Below, one piece after another: positions 45,248-57,980 of a DNA stretch of 64,000 bases. The stretch lies in contig JACEFZ010017635.1 in NCBI GenBank assembly GCA_014155875.1, positions 62,001 through 126,000 on the forward strand, given 5' to 3'. Positions within the stretch are counted from its first letter, which is position 1; every line of letters starts with the position of its first letter. The DNA comes from Cepaea nemoralis. Lineage: Eukaryota; Mollusca; Gastropoda; Stylommatophora; Helicidae. The position numbers and the translations under genes are program-made. Under the pieces are notes generated by a model. That model saw nothing but the letters and a program-made list of their open reading frames with translations. It was not told where the DNA came from and searched no databases.

Positions 45248-45405
45248 ATTTAGTTAGTCATGGTCCCAACTTCACGGCAAAGGGTCCCCCTATAATACTC
45301 TGTTTCTATGCCAGTGAATATCACACAACATGTTCCTCACTGTTCCATGTGAAAAGTGGAACAGATAGCAGTACTGACGAACCAACAGCACGTACAGGCA
45401 TACAT
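45248..45405 (-). mobile_element. SINE family B, second copy
   Basis: Matches the nested insert at 8574-8740: ttagttagtcatggtcccaa, tatgccagtgaatatcac, gttcctcactgttccatgtg, aaaagtgga. Confidence 0.65.
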
Positions 45406-46679
45406 GAATAAGGCCACTGCCAACACAACAGTCTACCAGTAAAATTACAGTTCATCATTGATGGAAGCGGCAGTCACTAGAAAACCAGCAGTTTCACACA
45501 CATTATAGCATAAGTCAAACCGAGCTAGTTCAGCAACCAGCTGTCCACCATTTTTCTGAACATGCGCTTCACAATATAAGCAACAGCGGACATATGTAAA
45601 AGCACTCTACACAAAACCCACAGCTCCGTGTTGCTCCACGCTACTAACTCAGTAGCTGGGTGATGTAACCAAATGTAAATGTTTAGAAAGAAGCTAAGAC
45701 ATCTAAAACATCAGAAGGAAGCATTCATCATTGCTTGGCCACATTATAAGAAGAGAAAACTGCAACACTGGCAAGTTTTGTGGAAAAAGAGCTAGAGGAT
45801 GACAATTAGAGAAGATTTTTAGCAGCCGTATGTCAAGGCATGGAAGAGTGTTAGGCCATGAGTTGAAACATCCTGTTTGAGATGGCAGGATGTGGAGAAT
45901 CATGATTGCCCACGCCAGTTGATGAAGGAACTTGTTGAATTCTTTTAGTTTGTTTCTGACTGACACTCGTTTGATTTATTTTTTGGTTTGGTTTCGCTTT
46001 GTTAAGTAATTCATTTGTTATTTCATGGTTAGGTCATTCATTAGGCTAATATTTTTTAAATGTTTCATATGCATTTGTTTAGATCAGTTTTTTTTAAAAT
46101 GGTTATGTTGGTTGTTAGGTAAGTTTTTTTAAATGGTTGTCAGGACAGTTATTTTAATTGTTAGGTTGGTTATTTTCTTTATTTGACAAGTAGGTGAGTC
46201 AATGTTGTGTAACTGATGTGCAGAATCAGACATGAGAAACGACTAAAAAATTCAGCAAATAAGTCACGAGGAAACAATGCTCCTGCAGCAGAGGGCTCAT
46301 TGAGGAACCAAGTATATATAACTAGACAGTCTCTGGAGCCTGCAAAACAAGGAAGAAAACCTACAAACACATGGAGAAAAAAAGAGGGATGAATTTTTGG
46401 ATAAAGAGTGGCAGAATCAGTCTCTTAACAGATGGAGCATATCATAGCCTGGTTTCAGTTCCATTGTTGTAGATTGAACATGTTCAGAGGTTTTGACACA
46501 AAGGTTATTATTGGCACAGGCTGTGGCTCACAGTTGGGTCAATAGCATGATGTTCCGAGGCTGTCTGTTTTGTACACGAGGGTTGTTGGCACAGGTTGTG
46601 GCTCACATAAAATAGGTAAATAGTATGTGGAACAACACATCCAGAGTGTGTGTCTGTTAGTTTATTTGCTCAATGTGAT
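45406..46679 (+). other. Intergenic sequence, nothing firm
   Basis: No gene was found. A degraded LINE-like tail may lie at about 45690-45910. A partial duplication (gcacaggctgtggctcaca and gcacaggttgtggctcaca) lies at 46513-46605, next to the array. Confidence 0.3.
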
Positions 46680-47855
46680 TTCACCAGCTGGGTGGAGGCG
46701 CTCACTCTATTGTGAGACACTTGACACACCTGCTGGGTGGAGGCGCTCACTCTATTGTGAGACACTTGACACACCTGCTGGGTGGAGGTGCTCACTCTAT
46801 TGTGAGACACTTGACACACCTGCTGGGTGGAGGCGCTCACTCTATTGTGAGACACTTGACACACCTGCTGGGTGGAGGCGCTCACTCTATTGTGAGACAC
46901 TTGACACACCTGCTGGGTGGAGGTGCTCACTCTATTGTGAGACACTTGACACACCTGCTGGGTGGAGGTGCTCACTCTATTGTGAGACACTTGACACACC
47001 TGCTGGGTGGAGGTGCTCACTCTATTGTGAGACACTTGACACACCTGCTGGGTGGAGGGGCTCACTCTATTGTGAGACACTTGACACACCTGCTGGGTGG
47101 AGGTGCTCACTCTATTGTGAGACACTTGACACACCTGCTGGGTGGAGGTGCTCACTCTATTGTGAGACACTTGACACACCTGCTGGGTGGAGGTGCTCAC
47201 TCTATTGTGAGACACTTGACACACCTGCTGGGTGGAGGTGCTCACTCTATTGTGAGACACTTGACACACCTGCTGGGTGGAGGCGCTCACTCTATTGTGA
47301 GACACTTGACACACCTGCTGGGTGGAGGGGCTCACTCTATTGTGAGACACTTGACACACCTGCTGGGTGGAGGCGCTCACTCTATTGTGAGACACTTGAC
47401 ACACCTGCTGGGTGGAGGTGCTCATTCTATTGTGAGACACTTGACACACCTGCTGGGTGGAGGCGCTCACTCTATTGTGAGACACTTGACACACCTGCTG
47501 GGTGGAGGTGCTCACTCTATTGTGAGACACTTGACACACCTGCTGGGTGGAGGGGCTCACTCTATTGTGAGACACTTGACACACCTGCTGGGTGGAGGGG
47601 CTCACTCTATTGTGAGACACTTGACACACCTGCTGGGTGAAGGTGCTCACTCTATTGTGAGACACTTGACACACCTGCTGGGTGGAGGGGCTCACTCTAT
47701 TGTGAGACACTTGACACACCTGCTGGGTGGAGGTGCTCACTCTATTTGTGAGACACTTGACACACCTGCTGGGTGGAGGTGCTCACTCTATTGTGAGACA
47801 CTTGACACACCTGCTGGGTGGAGGGGCTCACTCTATTGTGAGACACTTGACACAG
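46680..47855 (+). repeat. Minisatellite, 45-bp unit x 26
   Basis: Unit: cacctgctgggtggagg[N]g + ctcactctattgtgagacacttgaca. Units are near-identical except for one position (N = C, T or G). Each unit holds a hairpin CTCAC-tctatt-GTGAG. The 45-bp period leaves frames of 337, 356 and 414 codons open on both strands. Confidence 0.97.
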
Positions 47856-48275
47856 CTGTTGTGCAGGATTCTTGTGTGACTTATGTGGAGATGAGAAATT
47901 TTTACATTGAGATACCAGCTCAGCTGTTGTGTGGACACAGTCACCTGCTATGTTAAGATACCCACTCAGCTGTTTTGAGATATTAACTTGTTGTGTTGAG
48001 ATACCAACTCAACCTCAGCTGTTGTGTTGAGATACCAACTCTCATTTTCCTGCTGGTGAAAGCTTTGTTGACAGGTAGCTGGTATGTGATGGTAGTTGAG
48101 CAAATAGACACCTCAGAGAATGAAGCACACCTGTAGGGGGAGAGGTGAACACTGAGCCCTTGTGATAATATTAACACAGGTAAAAGGCTAATCCCAAAGG
48201 CAGATTACAGGTGAAGGTGTGGGAAGTGCTAGGCTCAACCTCACAGCATGATCAGCTGAGACAAACAAACCACCG
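47856..48275 (+). repeat. Spacer with degenerate repeats
   Basis: A few imperfect copies of cagctgttgtgttgagatac + caactc lie at 47900-48050. No gene was found. Confidence 0.6.
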
Positions 48276-49643
48276 ACTTTCATACAGAAACTCCTACACA
48301 TCACTTTCATACAGAAACTCCTACACATCACTTTCATACAGAAACTCCTACACATCACTTTCATACAGAAACTCTTACACATCACTTTTATACAGAAACT
48401 CCTACACATGACTTTCATACAGAAACTACTATACATGACTTTCATACAGAAACTCCTACACATCACTTTCATACAGACACTCCTACACATGACTTTCATA
48501 CAGAAACTCCTACACATGACTTTCATACCGAAACTCCTACACATCACTTTCATACAGAAACTCCTACACATGACTTTCATACAGAAACTCCTACACATGA
48601 CTTTCATACAGAAACTCCTACACATGACTTTCATACAGAAACTCCTACAGATGACTTTCATACAGAAACTCCTACACATGACTTTCATACCGAAACTTCT
48701 ACACATCACTTTCATACAGAAACTCCTACACATGACTTTCATACAGAAACTCCTACACATGACTTTCATACCGAAACTCCTACACATCACTTTCATACAG
48801 AAACTCCTACACATGACTTTCATACCGAAACTCCTACACATACAGAAACTCCTACACATGGCTTTCATACAGAAACTCCTACACATGACTTTCATACAGA
48901 AACTCCTACACATCACTTTCATACAGAAACTACTACACATCACTTTCATACAGAAACTCCTACACATGACTTTCATACAGAAACTCCTACACATCACTTT
49001 CATACAGAAACTCCTACACATGACTTTCATACCAAAACTCCTACACATCACTTTCATACAGAAACTCCTACACATGACTTTCATACAGAAACTCCTACAC
49101 ATGACTTTCATACAGAAACTCCTACACATCACTTTCATACAGAAACTCCTACACATCACTTTCATACAGAAACTCCTACACATGACTTTCATACAGAAAC
49201 TCCTACACATCACTTTCATACCAAAACTCCTACACATGACTTTCATACAGAAACTCCTACACATCACTTTCATACAGAAACTACTACACATGACTTTCAT
49301 ACAGAAACTACTACACATCACTTTCATACAGAAACTCCTACACATCACTTTCATACAAAAACTACTATACATACTTTCATACAGAAACTCCTACACATGA
49401 TTTTCATACAGAAACTCCTACACATCACTTTCATACAAAAACTACTATACATGACTTTCATACAGAAACTCCTACGCATCACTTTCATACAGAAACTCCT
49501 ACACATCACTTTCATACAGAAACTCCTACACATCACTTTCATACAGAAACTACTACACATGACTTTCATACAGAAACTCCTACACATCACTTTCATACAG
49601 AAGCTCCTACACATGACTTTCATACAGAAACTCCTACACTTGA
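48276..49643 (+). repeat. Minisatellite, 27-bp unit x about 50
   Basis: Unit: actttcatacagaaactcct + acacatc or acacatg. Variants: accg/acca for acag, and ctact for ctcct. The 27-bp period leaves 394- and 330-codon frames open on both strands. Confidence 0.97.
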
Positions 49644-49689
49644 GACTGCTTTCTCCGCTTCACCAGTGTTAATGTTGAGATTTACTTGC

Positions 49690-50745
49690 CTGTGCTGGTG
49701 AGAGGTCAGTTCACTCGTACATGCTGGTGTTGAGAGGTGTGTTATTGGGTTAGTTTGCTGGTGTTGAGAGGTGTGTTAGTAGTTTAGTTTGCTGGTGTTA
49801 AGAGGTGTGTTAGTGGTTTAGTTTGTTGGTGTTGAGAGGTGTGTTAGTGGTTTAGTTTGTAAGAGGTGTGTTAGTGGTTTAGTTTGCTGGTGTTGAGAGG
49901 TGTGTTAGTGGTTTAGTTTGTTGGTGTTGAGAGGTGTGTTAGTGGTTTAGTTTGCTGGTGTTAAGAGGTGTGTTAGTGGTTTAGTTTGTTGGTGTTGAGA
50001 GGTGTGTTAGTGGTTTAGTTTGTAAGAGGTGTGTTAGTGGTTTAGTTTGCTGGTGTTGAGAGGTGTGTTAGTGGTTTAGTTTGTTGGTGTTGAGAGGTGT
50101 GTTAGTGGTTTAGTTTGTTGGTGTTGAGAGGTGTGTTAGTGGTTTAGTTTGTTGGTGTTGAGAGGTGTGTTAGCGGTTTAGTTTGTTGGTGTTGAGAGGT
50201 GTGTTAGTGGTTTAGTTTGTTGGTGTTGAGAGGTGTGTTAGTGGTTTAGTTTGTAAGAGGTGTGTTAGTGGTTTAGTTTGCTGGTGTTGAGAGGTGTGTT
50301 AGTGGTTTAGTTTGCTGGTGTTGAGAGGTGTGTTAGTGGTTTAGTTTGCTGGTGTTGAGAGGTGTGTTAGTGGTTTAGTTTGTTGGTGTTGAGAGGTGTG
50401 TTAGTGGTTTAGTTTGTAAGAGGTGTGTTAGTGGTTTAGTTTGCTGGTGTTGAGAGGTGTGTTAGTGGTTTAGTTTGTTGGTGTTGAGAGGTGTGTTAGT
50501 GGTTTAGTTTGCTGGTGTTAAGAGGTGTGTTAGTGGTTTAGTTTGTTGGTGTTGAGAGGTGTGTTAGTGGTTTAGTTTGCTGGTGTTAAGAGGTGTGTTA
50601 GTGGTTTAGTTTGTTGGTGTTGAGAGGTGTGTTAGTGGTTTAGTTTGCTGGTGTTAAGAGGTGTGTTAGTGGTTTAGTTTGCTGGTGTTGAGAGGTGTGT
50701 TAGTGGTTTGCTGGTGTTGAGAGGCGTGTTAGTGGTTTAGTTTGC
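49690..50745 (+). repeat. Minisatellite, 34-bp unit with periodic shorter units
   Basis: Unit: ggtgttgagaggtgtgttag + tggtttagtttgct. A shortened unit (gtttgtaagaggtgt) recurs at about 49855, 50020, 50250 and 50415, marking a larger repeating block. Confidence 0.95.
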
Positions 50746-50869
50746 TGGGATTCAGGCCAGGTATCTGGCAGTGCCCGTTTACACATCTCACTTCTCTTGC
50801 TGGTCTAGAGGTTAGTTTTCACTTGTCCCTGCTGGTGTAGTGATTCATCCACCTTCCAACACAATGGCC

Positions 50870-51145
50870 CTGTGTTCCAATCTCTTGCGACAACACTGAG
50901 AGTTCATCCCCTTGTTGTGACAACACTGAGTGTTGAATCTCTTGTTGTGACACAACTTCAACCCCTTGTTGTGACAACACTGAGTGTTCAATCTCTTGTT
51001 GTGACACATCATCAACCCCTTGCTGCGACAACACTGAGTGTTCAACCTCTTGTTGTGATACAACAATGAGTGTTCAACCCTATGTTGTGACACAACACAG
51101 AGTGTTCAAGCCTATGTTGTGACACAACACGGAGTGTTCAACCAG
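50870..51145 (+). repeat. Degenerate tandem repeat, about 32-bp unit
   Basis: Units of acaacactgagtgttcaatc + tcttgttgtgac. The core actgagtgtt is weakly palindromic. Confidence 0.85.
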
Positions 51146-51184
51146 CCTCAGACCAGAGTTAGACCAGAGTTCTGGGAAGTTTCA

Positions 51185-51400
51185 CTGGTGAAAGATTGAC
51201 TACATTGCACCGGGTTTTCATCTCCCATATGGCTATGGTCTTTTCCACAGAGTGACTGTCTTACAAACTCAGTCTCCAGCAACAACCATTAGGTATCTGT
51301 GAAATTGCACTTCTGAACCGGATGACTGAGTCCTGGAAACATTGGGAACATGAGGTATGTGGCTTGGCTGCTTCATCATGGAGAAAGTCTGGAATAGTCA
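51185..51400 (-). mobile_element. tRNA-derived SINE family A
   Basis: gactacattgcaccgggttt, ggtcttttccacagagtgac, cagtctccagcaacaacc, gaaattgcacttctgaaccg; the head lies at the right end (tggctgcttcatcatggaga). Confidence 0.7.
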
Positions 51401-52249
51401 AGACATCCTGTGTAACTTACCTTAATGACAACTTACCGTGATGACACATAACTTACCCTAATGATATATTTGGGCACCAGAAATAGACATCAAGGCCTTT
51501 CTCAGGATGTACTTCATGTTTTGCCAGTGTCACATTTGCATCTGCCATGTTTTGTATTCTCAGTTTTATGTATGCATATCTACTACATGACACAAGCACT
51601 TAGCTGTTCTTGTATGGCTGATTATGACAAGCCACACTTTTAGTGGCATCAGCTTTGGCTTGGCCAGCTAAATTAGAACCCATATCTATTAACCAGGCAA
51701 GAGAAACCTTTAATTTTGAAAATTAGCATGGTTCCATTAAAGATTTGAGGCTTCACAGTAATTTTTATTCCTTATAGACAATCAGATTTCATGAAAACTG
51801 GCCAAGTCCATGTGCCAAAATGTACTCCAAAAAATTACCTTATAATATGCCAAAAATAAACTACAAAAATTAAGTGGAAAAATATTTCAGCTTGCTTGTT
51901 ATTCTACTTAAGTATAGTCAGTCTGACACGTTACCTTTAAGTCTATCCTAATAGCTTGATTAACCGCTGGTTTTTGCCTGCTAAGTGTCTGGCTACCTGT
52001 TTCTCCATACATCCAGACCTACAAATGACCCTATAACACTAGCTATATGTAGGAAACTATTTTGGGACAAATTGTAATTGATTTTTGTTGTTGGGGATAA
52101 TACAACATTAGCCTGTGTTGTATGGGCCAACCTTCTATAGAGAATATTTATCTGACTACAAGCTGCACTGATGTCATCAGCACAGTGGATTCGGGTCCGA
52201 CGCCTGTTCTAATCACCTGCTAAAGTGAGGGAAGGACTCTGTGGATTGA
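51401..52249 (+). other. Intergenic sequence, nothing recognised
   Basis: I see no gene or recognised element. A few cttaccttaatgacaactta-like repeats lie at 51417-51465. Confidence 0.3.
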
Positions 52250-52495
52250 GGCCTACACAATGTGATGTACCTATCACATCACAGACCTACACAATGTGAT
52301 GGCCCTATCACATCACTGACCTATACAATGTGATGGCCCTATCACATCACAGACCTACACAATGTTATGCCCCTATCACATCACAGACCTACACAATGTG
52401 ATGGCCTTATCACATCACAGACCTACACAATGTGATGGCCTTATCACATCACAGACCTACACAATGTGATGGCCCTATCACATCACAGACCTGTA
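52250..52495 (+). repeat. Minisatellite, 34-bp unit x 7
   Basis: Units of acctacacaatgtgatggcc + ctatcacatcacag. gtgatggccctatcacatcac is largely self-complementary (GTGAT...ATCAC). Confidence 0.93.
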
Positions 52496-52834
52496 GCAGA
52501 TTCCTGCTTCCAGATAAATGATTATTATAATTTATGACTACAAGCTGGTCACCTCTCAGATACTCTCAGAGTTTGGAGAAGATGGGGAAGACAGCTGGTC
52601 TCCTCATATGTGACCTGGTATTTTGTACAAGATACTTGAGATATCTGTATGTCGTGTACCATGGGATTTATGTACTACTGAAATGTAGATGTCCACTATT
52701 ACTTTGTGATTAAATGTATGTAGCTGGTAATTTACAACAATAATGCTTTTACATTAAATTGAGATAACTTTGCTGGCAATGTATCGATATCTCGTGACAT
52801 GTGGTGTCTTTCTCACGCTGTACTGTCATGAGGG

Positions 52835-53065
52835 GAGTTGTGATGGCGTAGTGGCTAGCTGTTGGTTTCCTGGTCCTGTAGGCGTAGGGTCCACATTCAG
52901 ACGGATGTTGACCTGGGTTCCAGTCTTGACTCAGGTTAACATGGGCACCAGGAAGTGTTTGGGAAAGTGAGGATGGTGGGCGCTGATCACATCACCCACC
53001 AGGTGGCGATTGTTGGGTGCAGCGCCACAGCCTGCGTAACATGGTCCTTGAATGGTTTTATTCAA
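52835..53065 (+). mobile_element. tRNA-headed SINE (other family)
   Basis: A-box TGGCGTAGTGG at 52844-52854, a weak B-box (gggtccacattc), then a body ending caaacactgaaacac before a (gt)n microsatellite. Confidence 0.55.
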
Positions 53066-53081
53066 ACACTGAAACACACTC

Positions 53082-53112
53082 TGTGTGTGTGTGTGTATGT
53101 ATGTATATATAA
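53082..53112 (+). repeat. (GT)n/(GTAT)n microsatellite
   Basis: gtgtgtgtgtgtgtatgtat followed by gtatatata. Confidence 0.95.
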
Positions 53113-54820
53113 TAGAGATAGAATTATATAACTGGCAGGAGTTGAACAGGATACATGTTTTGGTGAGAAAACGTGTTTACTCTTGCTATGAAGACAACCC
53201 ACAGGTAAACAACCGAAGAAGTAACAACTTCTGTCACATTATATGATGTGGGGTGACAAATTCCATTCCTCGCTGTCCTGTCCTTCCAAGACAACTCCCT
53301 GGACATGTTCTGTCAGTTGGGGAGCCCTGGAGGCCACTCAGACAGCACAGATATTTACAAGTATGGATTGGCACTTGTAGAGAGATTCAAAGGCACACTT
53401 GAAACATGAACATTGAAAGCCTGTGCTTTACTGTCGCAACAACAACAGCAGCAGTGCCTCACTGCAGGAACTGTACTTTCATCAATTGTCAACTCAAAAT
53501 GTTTTTAAAAAAAGGTGTCAGCTGTGGGTTCAGGCGGATGATGGACCCAACTATGGAATATACAAAATTCATATATAACATCGAAATAGCATCATTGCCC
53601 TCAGAATTTGTGCAAATACTGTCAGTCTGTCTGTATGAGCACCGATGAATACATTATATGCCAGTCTCTGCTGTAAATGCTCTAGTACTCGCTTTGTAAA
53701 GGATGTATTGTATCACAAGCCACCAGGGACGCAAAGGCGTTTCCAAGGCACCAGGGCCAAGTTCTATACTGGCCAAGATCTACTAACCCGTCCTGGGCAA
53801 CAGGTCCCTTCGGGGTCCTGGCTAACGTAGTAGGCTCGCTGATTCTTCCGAAGTCGGAGAGTATCTGCCTGCACGGCGAGGAACCACCAGTCTGCACACC
53901 AATAAGCCAGACATGGGACAATGGATACTCACGCAAATCTCAGGTCCTGTACGACATCACACTGATGTTGGACAACAGGAGGTCTTCATCCGACAAATAG
54001 GACCTAGCTCTGGAGTTCACAGCCAGCGAACACAAGCAAGCAACAAGCCACGAGAGGGACAGAAGAGTTGTGGGACAGTTAAGATATAGTGACTTAATGT
54101 AACAACTGGTTAGGCCACAAGAAGTTAAGGAACGCATCAAGGAGTAATTAAATAGACATGGGGCATTCCTTGCTACGAACAAAACAAGTTAAAGCCTAGA
54201 TAAATGAACTTCATGCATATGTTGTCAGTCAGTGCTTTGAATGATGAGGTACTGCAGACACACCAGAACACTCAAAAATGCAGATTTCCATCGCAGTGCA
54301 GTCATTGTGAATACATCTATGTTGTTCCCTGTCTGTGATCATGACTGCGATTGCCAGAACCATGCCAAAAGCCTGAATTTTATTGATTCATCCACCTCTG
54401 TGGAACAAACTGTTACATATTATTATTGTCTTTGTATTTAACAACGCGTTAAAACTAGTCAGTACTAGAAGCTATGCTATGTCACTTGTGTCACTTCAGG
54501 TGGCATGCAGTTTATACTAAAGATTTCATTAGTTAACTATTCCCTGAGTCTTTCTTTGGTTTTTTTCTCCCTCGATTCCCATACAATGTCCAGGCACTGT
54601 TTGTTGTTATTGTTAATTTTACTAACAGTTTTAAAAAAAGCGTGTTTTATATGGTGTTATTATTACTACAATACTGCTATTATGAATCTGATTGTTACCA
54701 CCACATTACGTATGGTTGTTAATACAGTGGATATTGTAACACGGCTATGCTGTTTTGGTTCGATTAGTTGAGGTAATTTCGTTTGTGTTGTCAGGGAGAT
54801 AGATGTGCGTGCGCGCGTGT
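53113..54820 (+). other. Intergenic sequence, nothing recognised
   Basis: Short open frames only, none with recognisable motifs, repeats or good splice context. Confidence 0.3.
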
Positions 54821-54823
54821 GTG

Positions 54824-55010
54824 AATTTAATTGATTCAGTGTCAAACAAAACGTAGGTTTGCACCAAACATGGTACGCAATCAAATGAAAGAAAAGTATT
54901 CTAATGTAAATTTCTGTTCACTGAGCATTGAAATTGTGGAAGATACCACGAAATAAAATAACCCGATGACCCTAGTATGGCGATATATCGTCGTCCTCTT
55001 CAAATGTGAG
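54824..55010 (+). repeat. Dispersed repeat family E, copy 1
   Basis: Shares attgattcagtgtcaaacaa, ttctgttcactgagcattga and aattgtggaagataccacga with 59886-60058. Confidence 0.75.
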
Positions 55011-55099
55011 GTCTTTATAAAGTAAGTAGACCCACAAATCATGTTTTATGTGGATGTCTAGACTTGTTTTAGTATATGCTATTAAATTTACCTACCATT

Positions 55100-55291
55100 T
55101 TTACATATACTGTGTAGGGGTGGGGGGATTTTTTGATAGGAAATATGAAGGGGGGGGGGGGGGATGATGTTCTGAAAATACGGTGAAGGGGGGCACGGGC
55201 CAAATTTTTGATAGGAAGGGGGGAAATGACGTTCTGAAAATATGGTGAAGGGGGGCACGGGCCAAATAAGGTTGAGAACCACTGCTCTAAA
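55100..55291 (-). mobile_element. G-rich tandem duplication ending in a hAT-like terminus
   Basis: Two copies of ttttgataggaa...ttctgaaaata...ggtgaaggggggcacgggcc. The right end, ggttgagaaccactgctcta, resembles hAT-family ends (cagtggttctcaacc). The other end was not found. Confidence 0.4.
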
Positions 55292-55369
55292 GCATTTTTA
55301 AATGCTAAAACATTGACTATGTTTAATTTCTCTAATCAATTAGGCACTTAAGATATTTTTGGCACCTCG

Positions 55370-55562
55370 TGAGAAAGAATAAATTGGAGAACTTGGTGAC
55401 AACTGGCAAGATTGAGGAGAAATGAACAAAAGGCAAAGAAGTAAATATTTGGATGGCGGGGCCACCTGGCATAATCGAGACAAAAACACAAAAGCTGATC
55501 CACGATTCTGGTGAGATGACGAAACACCACGCTTATCGACATGATAAATGATGATGATGATA
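55370..55562 (+). mobile_element. LINE 3' fragment, plus strand
   Basis: aaattggagaacttggtgac, aactggcaagattgagg, tggatggcggggcc, then cgcttatcgacatgataaat and the (gat)n tail. Same family as 16.3 kb. Confidence 0.75.
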
Positions 55563-56455
55563 AGGTACTTACGGAAGCGACCAAGCACAAAGAAAATGTT
55601 CATTATACAATAAAAGTGACAAAGAAACAAACGAAATAAAATAATAAATAAACAGTGACCACTGGAGGGTGTTTACAAGAAGAAACGTCTGCGCTCAGGT
55701 TGAGAAATGCAAGCAGCCCGCTAAAACCCACAATTGTGTCTTTCTGCTGTTTGTCCATGGCGGTGATGTCTGCGGGGAACTGGTCAGTCGGCTGTGTGAA
55801 TTATGTCCTGTATTTGAAGACTGGCTGTTTGGAGTTCCGCTGCCCTTTCATGTTGGGTCGAGAACGTCTAACTTGTAGCCTATCTGTCTTGTCTAGGAGA
55901 GAATCTGGGGTTAAAGTACTGCACGGTATGAGAGGGACAATTAACTCTTTCTATATGGTAAATTGTTAGTCGGTGTGCGTACCATTAAATTGGCGAAGTG
56001 TTCAAGCCGTCTTCTGTGTGTTACGAAGGTCGCGGGTTTGTTGGCAGACTGCGTTCTTCAGACAGCAAGTGTAATGTTTCTGGGGGTCAGGCTGGAGACA
56101 ATGTTGTCTGTCTGATATGGACAGCAGAGCCAGTATATGTTGCACACATAGGTGTGTACAGCTAAGAATGGCTCACATCTCATTTTGTATGCGTTCAAGC
56201 TTACCAGCTGGCTGTGAAATATAGACCATAATCATAAAATAACCAGATGCTGGTAAAGTGTACACAATTCTGTCCGCCGCTGTCATCACTTTTCAGAGCA
56301 TTGGATTGGGGTTCTGTCTTGGTGGTGATTACTACCTCTCGGACACGACCCTTGAATGACACGCTTCTGTCAAAATATGGTGATCATTCTTTATTACTTC
56401 TGTTTTAGTTCGCTTGAAATTTCTCTAAAACTGCAACGTTATCTCTTGTACGAAT
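55563..56455 (+). other. Intergenic sequence, nothing recognised
   Basis: A 104-codon frame at 55655-55969 has no recognisable motif. Confidence 0.3.
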
Positions 56456-56459
56456 TTAC

Positions 56460-57105
56460 CTATCTTTTTTTTAGTTCACTTAGTGGTCCATAAAGTTTAT
56501 CTTCCCCTGTTGTTTCTCTACGTAACAAGCTTTGCCTAGATATGTTATATTTTAGGCAGTCTTGAAGTATGTGATCTGCTGTCTACGTCGCCAATCCACA
56601 TGTGCACATGGCTGATTCGCTAACCGTGAATTTTATATGCATGTGGTTACGTAATCTATTGTGTCCTGTTCTGAGGCGAAGAATGATTTGTTCTGGTCTG
56701 TCCATAAAGTGGTAATTGTCTTAAGCAGGTCTTGGTAGATTTCTGTAGGTGGTATGTGACAGGTACATCAGGTTCTTCTCCTATTGCTCCTTCCTTAGCT
56801 AATCGATCAGCACTCTTGTTTCTGGGTACTCCAGTGAGATTGTATCCACCGTATGTTAGTGACCTTACGCTGGCTGCCAAGTTCAGAAAATAGTGTCAGT
56901 AGTACTGACAATTTTCCAGACTGGAGCGCATCAAGTACTAATTTTGCATCTGTCAGTAGCACCACATGCTGTGTACCATGGCTGGCAGTTAGTAATTTCT
57001 GTTGCCATCTTGATTTCCTGGATGTTTACATCATAGTTATGACAGCACTTTCTTGTTGGTACTATGGCCGTGCCCCCGGTATTATTTAAACCGTTATTAG
57101 TTGAT
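56460..57105 (-). pseudogene. Non-LTR element RNase H and C-terminal remnant
   Basis: On the minus strand, in shifting frames: LLTDAKLVLDALQSGKLSVL, SELGSQRKVTNIRWIQSHW, PRNKSADRLAKEGAIGEE, then LRTGHNRLRNHMHIKF and CTCGLAT...ADHILQDCLKY. This order (RNase H, then a C-rich tail) fits Jockey/R1-type elements. Stops and frameshifts make it dead. Confidence 0.7.
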
Positions 57106-57400
57106 ATGGCGTAACGCTGTCGGGTGGCGGTGCATAGATATCCTCTTTCAAAGAAGTCTTCACTCCGTTTGCAAGCGATAGGGCCATCACATTGTGTAGA
57201 CCTTAGTGCACGATGGAATAGGTGGTCAGTCTCTTCCCCTATTGGCAGACGACTACCACAGGCCTTGAAACCTCGCCGCACCCTCCTCATAACAGTTTCA
57301 ATGTAACCGCCTGAGTTGAGCGGAATTGAGTCAAGCACGGAAATCACAGCACTCGGGACATTCCCATACGTGCTCCGCCCTCGTCTTCAACAGCCAGTGA

Positions 57401-57568
57401 TAAATATTGAGCACAACCCACCACTGGCAACGCTGATCGTATTCTGGTATGAACCTAAGGCCTATCCACGTCAATATGGAAGCACTAGACTCGAGTCTCG
57501 CCCTCGTTTGAGCTCGTCAGTATGCATATCCCTGACCGGATCCGGAAACAAGCCCCGGATCACTGACG
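57401..57568 (+). repeat. Direct repeat pair, left copy
   Basis: taaatattgagcacaaccca ... ccccggatcactgacg. Almost identical to 57812-57980. Confidence 0.9.
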
Positions 57569-57811
57569 TGTGAAGCGGGTGTGTAACCACGCGGCACACG
57601 TTGGACACAAAGCCAAATTATCATAACAGAATATTACAACGTCACCCACCGTAGGCTATGCTCAAGATTGCCCAATCGCCGCGACTGACATCCGTCAATC
57701 GATGTGGACCCGAAACGATCAGGACTTCTCATTGGCAAGGAACACCAGGCCTCCTAAATCCAATGAGCAATAATCAAATTGATTAATTTGGTTATTTCGG
57801 GATTTGAATTT

Positions 57812-57980
57812 TAAATATTGAGCACAACCCACCACTGGCAACGCTGATCGTATTCTGGTATGAACCTAAGGCCTATCCACGTCAATATGGAAGCTCTAGA
57901 CTCGAGTTTCGCCCTCGTTTGAGCTCGTCAGTAGTGCATATCCCTGACCGGATCCGGAAACAAGCCCCGGATCACTGACG
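57812..57980 (+). repeat. Direct repeat pair, right copy
   Basis: Differs from the left copy by a few substitutions and one inserted base (cagtagtgcat versus cagtatgcat). A 243-bp spacer lies between the copies. Confidence 0.9.

Noticed and set aside
46627..47956. Frames of 337, 356 and 414 codons on both strands
   Set aside because: They are the 45-bp minisatellite read in several frames. Openness in overlapping frames on both strands follows from the period and the lack of stops in one unit.
48188..49672. Frames of 394 and 330 codons (MCRSFCMKV and HMTFIQKLL repeats)
   Set aside because: 27-bp minisatellite, same artefact. No splice or start context.
55655..55969. 104-codon frame as a gene
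   Set aside because: No recognised motifs, a second overlapping frame is also open, and length is within chance.
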